Shown one piece after another: positions 5,416 through 6,536 of a DNA stretch of 6,536 nucleotides. Numbering within the stretch: position 1 is the stretch's first letter; every line of letters begins with the position of its first letter. This DNA is from Chloroflexota bacterium (lineage in GTDB: Bacteria > Chloroflexota > Dehalococcoidia > DSTF01 > JACRBR01), in contig JAKAMA010000143.1 in the NCBI GenBank assembly GCA_021813085.1, forward strand, positions 1 to 6,536. The letters are read 5' to 3'. The translations under genes and the position numbers were made by a program. Below the pieces are notes generated by a model. It was given only the letters and a program-made list of their open reading frames with translations. It searched no databases and was not told the origin of the DNA.

Positions 5416-5660
5416 GTCACACCCCCTTCGCCACCATCATCCTCCCGGACGCTCGCGGGGCGCGGAAAGTTCCCGATGCGCCACCTCCGGCTTCCGGTTG
5501 CGGCCCCGCCGTCGCATACTGTGCGCATGCCCGAGTGCCCCCCGTCCCGCCCCCGCGCGTCCGCCGCCGGCTGCGCCTGCCGGCCATACGGCCCGTCCGG
5601 GACGGCCCGCCTGGGGTGTGCGGGCGTCCGCCGTGGCCCTGATCGGAGGCACGGGGCAGT
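5416..5660. promoter_or_regulatory. Divergent intergenic region shared by the Cys/Pro-rich and Rieske-like genes
   Basis: These 245 bases separate two divergently transcribed genes, both with GTG starts, and must hold both promoters. The minus-strand gene has AAGGGGG 5-6 bases before its start. The plus-strand gene has GGAGG at 5645-5649, 11 bases before its GTG, and GGGG at 5653-5656. CATACT at 5515-5520 is a weak -10 candidate. A copy of the 20-base palindromic element lies at 5582-5601. No convincing -35/-10 pair or operator was found. Confidence 0.4.
5582..5601 (+). repeat. 20-base palindromic element, copy D (intergenic)
   Basis: GGCCATACGGCCCGTCCGGG matches the two exact birA copies (A on the minus strand, B on the plus) at every base except two or three near position 5-7. 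With the bases that follow it forms CCGTCC-G-GGACGG. Finding the same element in an intergenic region 2.6 kb from the birA copies shows that it is dispersed, not only a local duplication in birA. Confidence 0.6.
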
Positions 5661-6218
5661 GTGCTGAGTGCGCGGACCGGTGCCGCTGTCGCCATTGTGC
5701 TGTCGATCGTCGCGCTCGCGGTCGGCCTCGCGGCGCTGATGCAGGACGTGCGAGGCGGCGGGCCGGCGCACGGCCGCCTGGTGCAGACGCGCATCACGAA
5801 TCAGCTCACCGGCGACCCGGTGCGGTTCGCGCTGGACCACTTCTACATGAGTCCCGACGGCCGCGGGCACGTAGTCGCGCTGTACGAGTACCCGCCGGGC
5901 TTCTTCGGCCACACGCGCGGGTGCCCGCTCGTCTGGCAGGGCGACGCGGTGGTGGTGGCCGGGGCGAAGACCTATCGCGGGCTCTTCACCGACCCGTGCA
6001 GCGGCGCCCACTTCGACCGCTCCGGCACGCTCGTCAACGGGCCCGCCGACCGTGACCTCGACCGCTTCCCGATGACGCCGGAGCCCGACGGGATGCTCGT
6101 CGACACGCGCACGCTGCTCTGCGGCGATAATCTTCCGAACCACGCCGCGGACGTGACGCCGACGCCGACGCCCGCAATGCCCGCGCGTTGCCCGCTCGCC
6201 TCGGCCGACGGACCATAG
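5661..6218 (+). CDS. Membrane-anchored Rieske-fold protein lacking the [2Fe-2S] ligands
   Basis: The 185-residue protein starts at a GTG and has a single N-terminal membrane anchor (about 8-27, AVAIVLSIVALAVGLAALM), then a domain outside the membrane. GCPLVW (87-92) and DPCSGAHFDRSGTLVNGPAD (111-130) with DLDRFP after it reproduce the two cluster-binding boxes of Rieske proteins (CxHxGCPL.W and CPCHGS.FD..G.V..GPA...L...P). In the alignment the four ligands are replaced: box 1 Cys is Gly83 and His is Thr85; box 2 Cys is Asp111 and His is Ser114. The two cysteines that form the conserved disulfide in bc1-type Rieske proteins remain (Cys88 and Cys113). So the fold and disulfide seem kept but no [2Fe-2S] cluster should bind. 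His84 and His117 are nearby but not in ligand positions. The tail has TPTPTPAMP and two more cysteines (154, 177). No cytochrome b or oxygenase gene adjoins it, so an electron-transfer role is unsupported; a structural or binding role is more likely. Confidence 0.75.
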   Translation: MLSARTGAAVAIVLSIVALAVGLAALMQDVRGGGPAHGRLVQTRITNQLTGDPVRFALDHFYMSPDGRGHVVALYEYPPGFFGHTRGCPLVWQGDAVVVAGAKTYRGLFTDPCSGAHFDRSGTLVNGPADRDLDRFPMTPEPDGMLVDTRTLLCGDNLPNHAADVTPTPTPAMPARCPLASADGP

Positions 6219-6310
6219 ACCATGGCGGTGCGCTTCCGACTGGCTCGGACATGGCTCAGGTCCCGATTGGACGCCGAAGATGAAGGATCGAGGGCTGACC
6301 GCCGCGTGTC
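6219..6310. other. Short intergenic space between convergent genes
   Basis: These 92 bases separate the stops of the Rieske-like gene and the last, minus-strand gene. I see no strong terminator hairpin, repeat or small gene here. Confidence 0.5.
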
Positions 6311-6536
6311 CTACTGCCGAGGATCCGCTACCAGCCCGCGCTCGCGATGGGCGATCTCCCAGTCGCCCCAGCGATTGATGACATGCCGCAGCGGCCCCAG
6401 CTTGCGCGGCAGGTCGGGGTACGTGATCTCGCCGCGGATGATCTCGGTCATGTAACGCCAGAAGGCGCCGTTGTGCTTCAGCATCAGCACGGAGAACGAG
6501 GGCAGCCGTTGCAGGATCGCCTGCAGCCGCCGCGAG
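6311..6536 (-). CDS. C-terminal 74 residues of an unrecognised protein, possibly an FAD-dependent oxidoreductase
   Basis: A minus-strand frame enters from the right edge and ends at the TAG of 6311-6313. Its 74 residues are well composed (RLPSFSVLMLKHNGAFWRYM, EIIRGEITYPDLPRKLGPLR, HVINRWGDWEIAHRERGLV) and rich in W, Y and F, unlike the Arg/Ala-rich shadow frames of this window, so I take it as a real gene end. The pattern recalls the C-terminal helices of some bacterial FAD-dependent oxidoreductases, of geranylgeranyl-reductase type. This is a weak memory-based match without a diagnostic motif. The start and most of the protein are outside the window. It is convergent with the Rieske-like gene. 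Confidence 0.6.
   Translation of the reverse strand, partial: SRRLQAILQRLPSFSVLMLKHNGAFWRYMTEIIRGEITYPDLPRKLGPLRHVINRWGDWEIAHRERGLVADPRQ

Noticed and set aside
4980..6143. 387-residue minus-strand frame spanning the Rieske-like gene
   Set aside because: It is Arg-rich, spans an intergenic region and is antisense to a motif-bearing gene; high GC leaves it open.

Overview
This is a GC-rich bacterial window in which most frames stay open, so calls rest on protein motifs, ribosome binding sites and start context rather than on ORF length. The organism is most likely a Chloroflexota-type or related GC-rich bacterium. That is a weak inference from the lipoprotein and anchored-protein tails rich in T-P, the BirA type without a DNA-binding domain, the heptamer repeat arrays and the apparent selenocysteine use. 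The sequence does not fix the phylum.

Layout, left to right: (1) the 3' three quarters of lepA on the plus strand; (2) convergent with it after only 15 bases, a minus-strand stand-alone glutamine-amidotransferase-fold protein related to the C-terminal half of CTP synthase. Its reading frame is split by an in-frame TGA exactly where the nucleophilic cysteine belongs, and a perfect 8-bp hairpin lies 12 bases downstream of it, so I read it as a selenoprotein; (3) a divergent control region holding inverted repeats and a structured leader; (4) birA on the plus strand, biotin protein ligase, carrying two in-frame expansions made of a small palindromic repeat; (5) two adjacent heptanucleotide tandem arrays, 17 and 9 units; (6) a plus-strand lipoprotein with a probable LolA/LppX-like beta-rich domain; (7) convergent with it, a minus-strand exported cysteine/proline-rich protein with repeated CPxPxPC motifs; (8) divergent from that, a plus-strand membrane-anchored Rieske-fold protein that has lost all four iron-sulfur ligands but kept the two disulfide cysteines; (9) the C-terminal end of an unrecognised minus-strand gene running off the right edge.

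The genes alternate in strand and do not form an operon. lepA and birA are housekeeping genes. The interest lies in the accessory genes between and after them: the Sec-for-Cys protein with a broken amidotransferase triad, the ligand-less Rieske-like protein and the Cys/Pro-rich exported protein. The last two share a 245-base divergent promoter region. No common pathway can be shown from the sequence, although selenocysteine, disulfide-type cysteines and CPxPxPC motifs all hint at thiol or metal chemistry. No tRNA, rRNA, CRISPR array or insertion sequence was seen.
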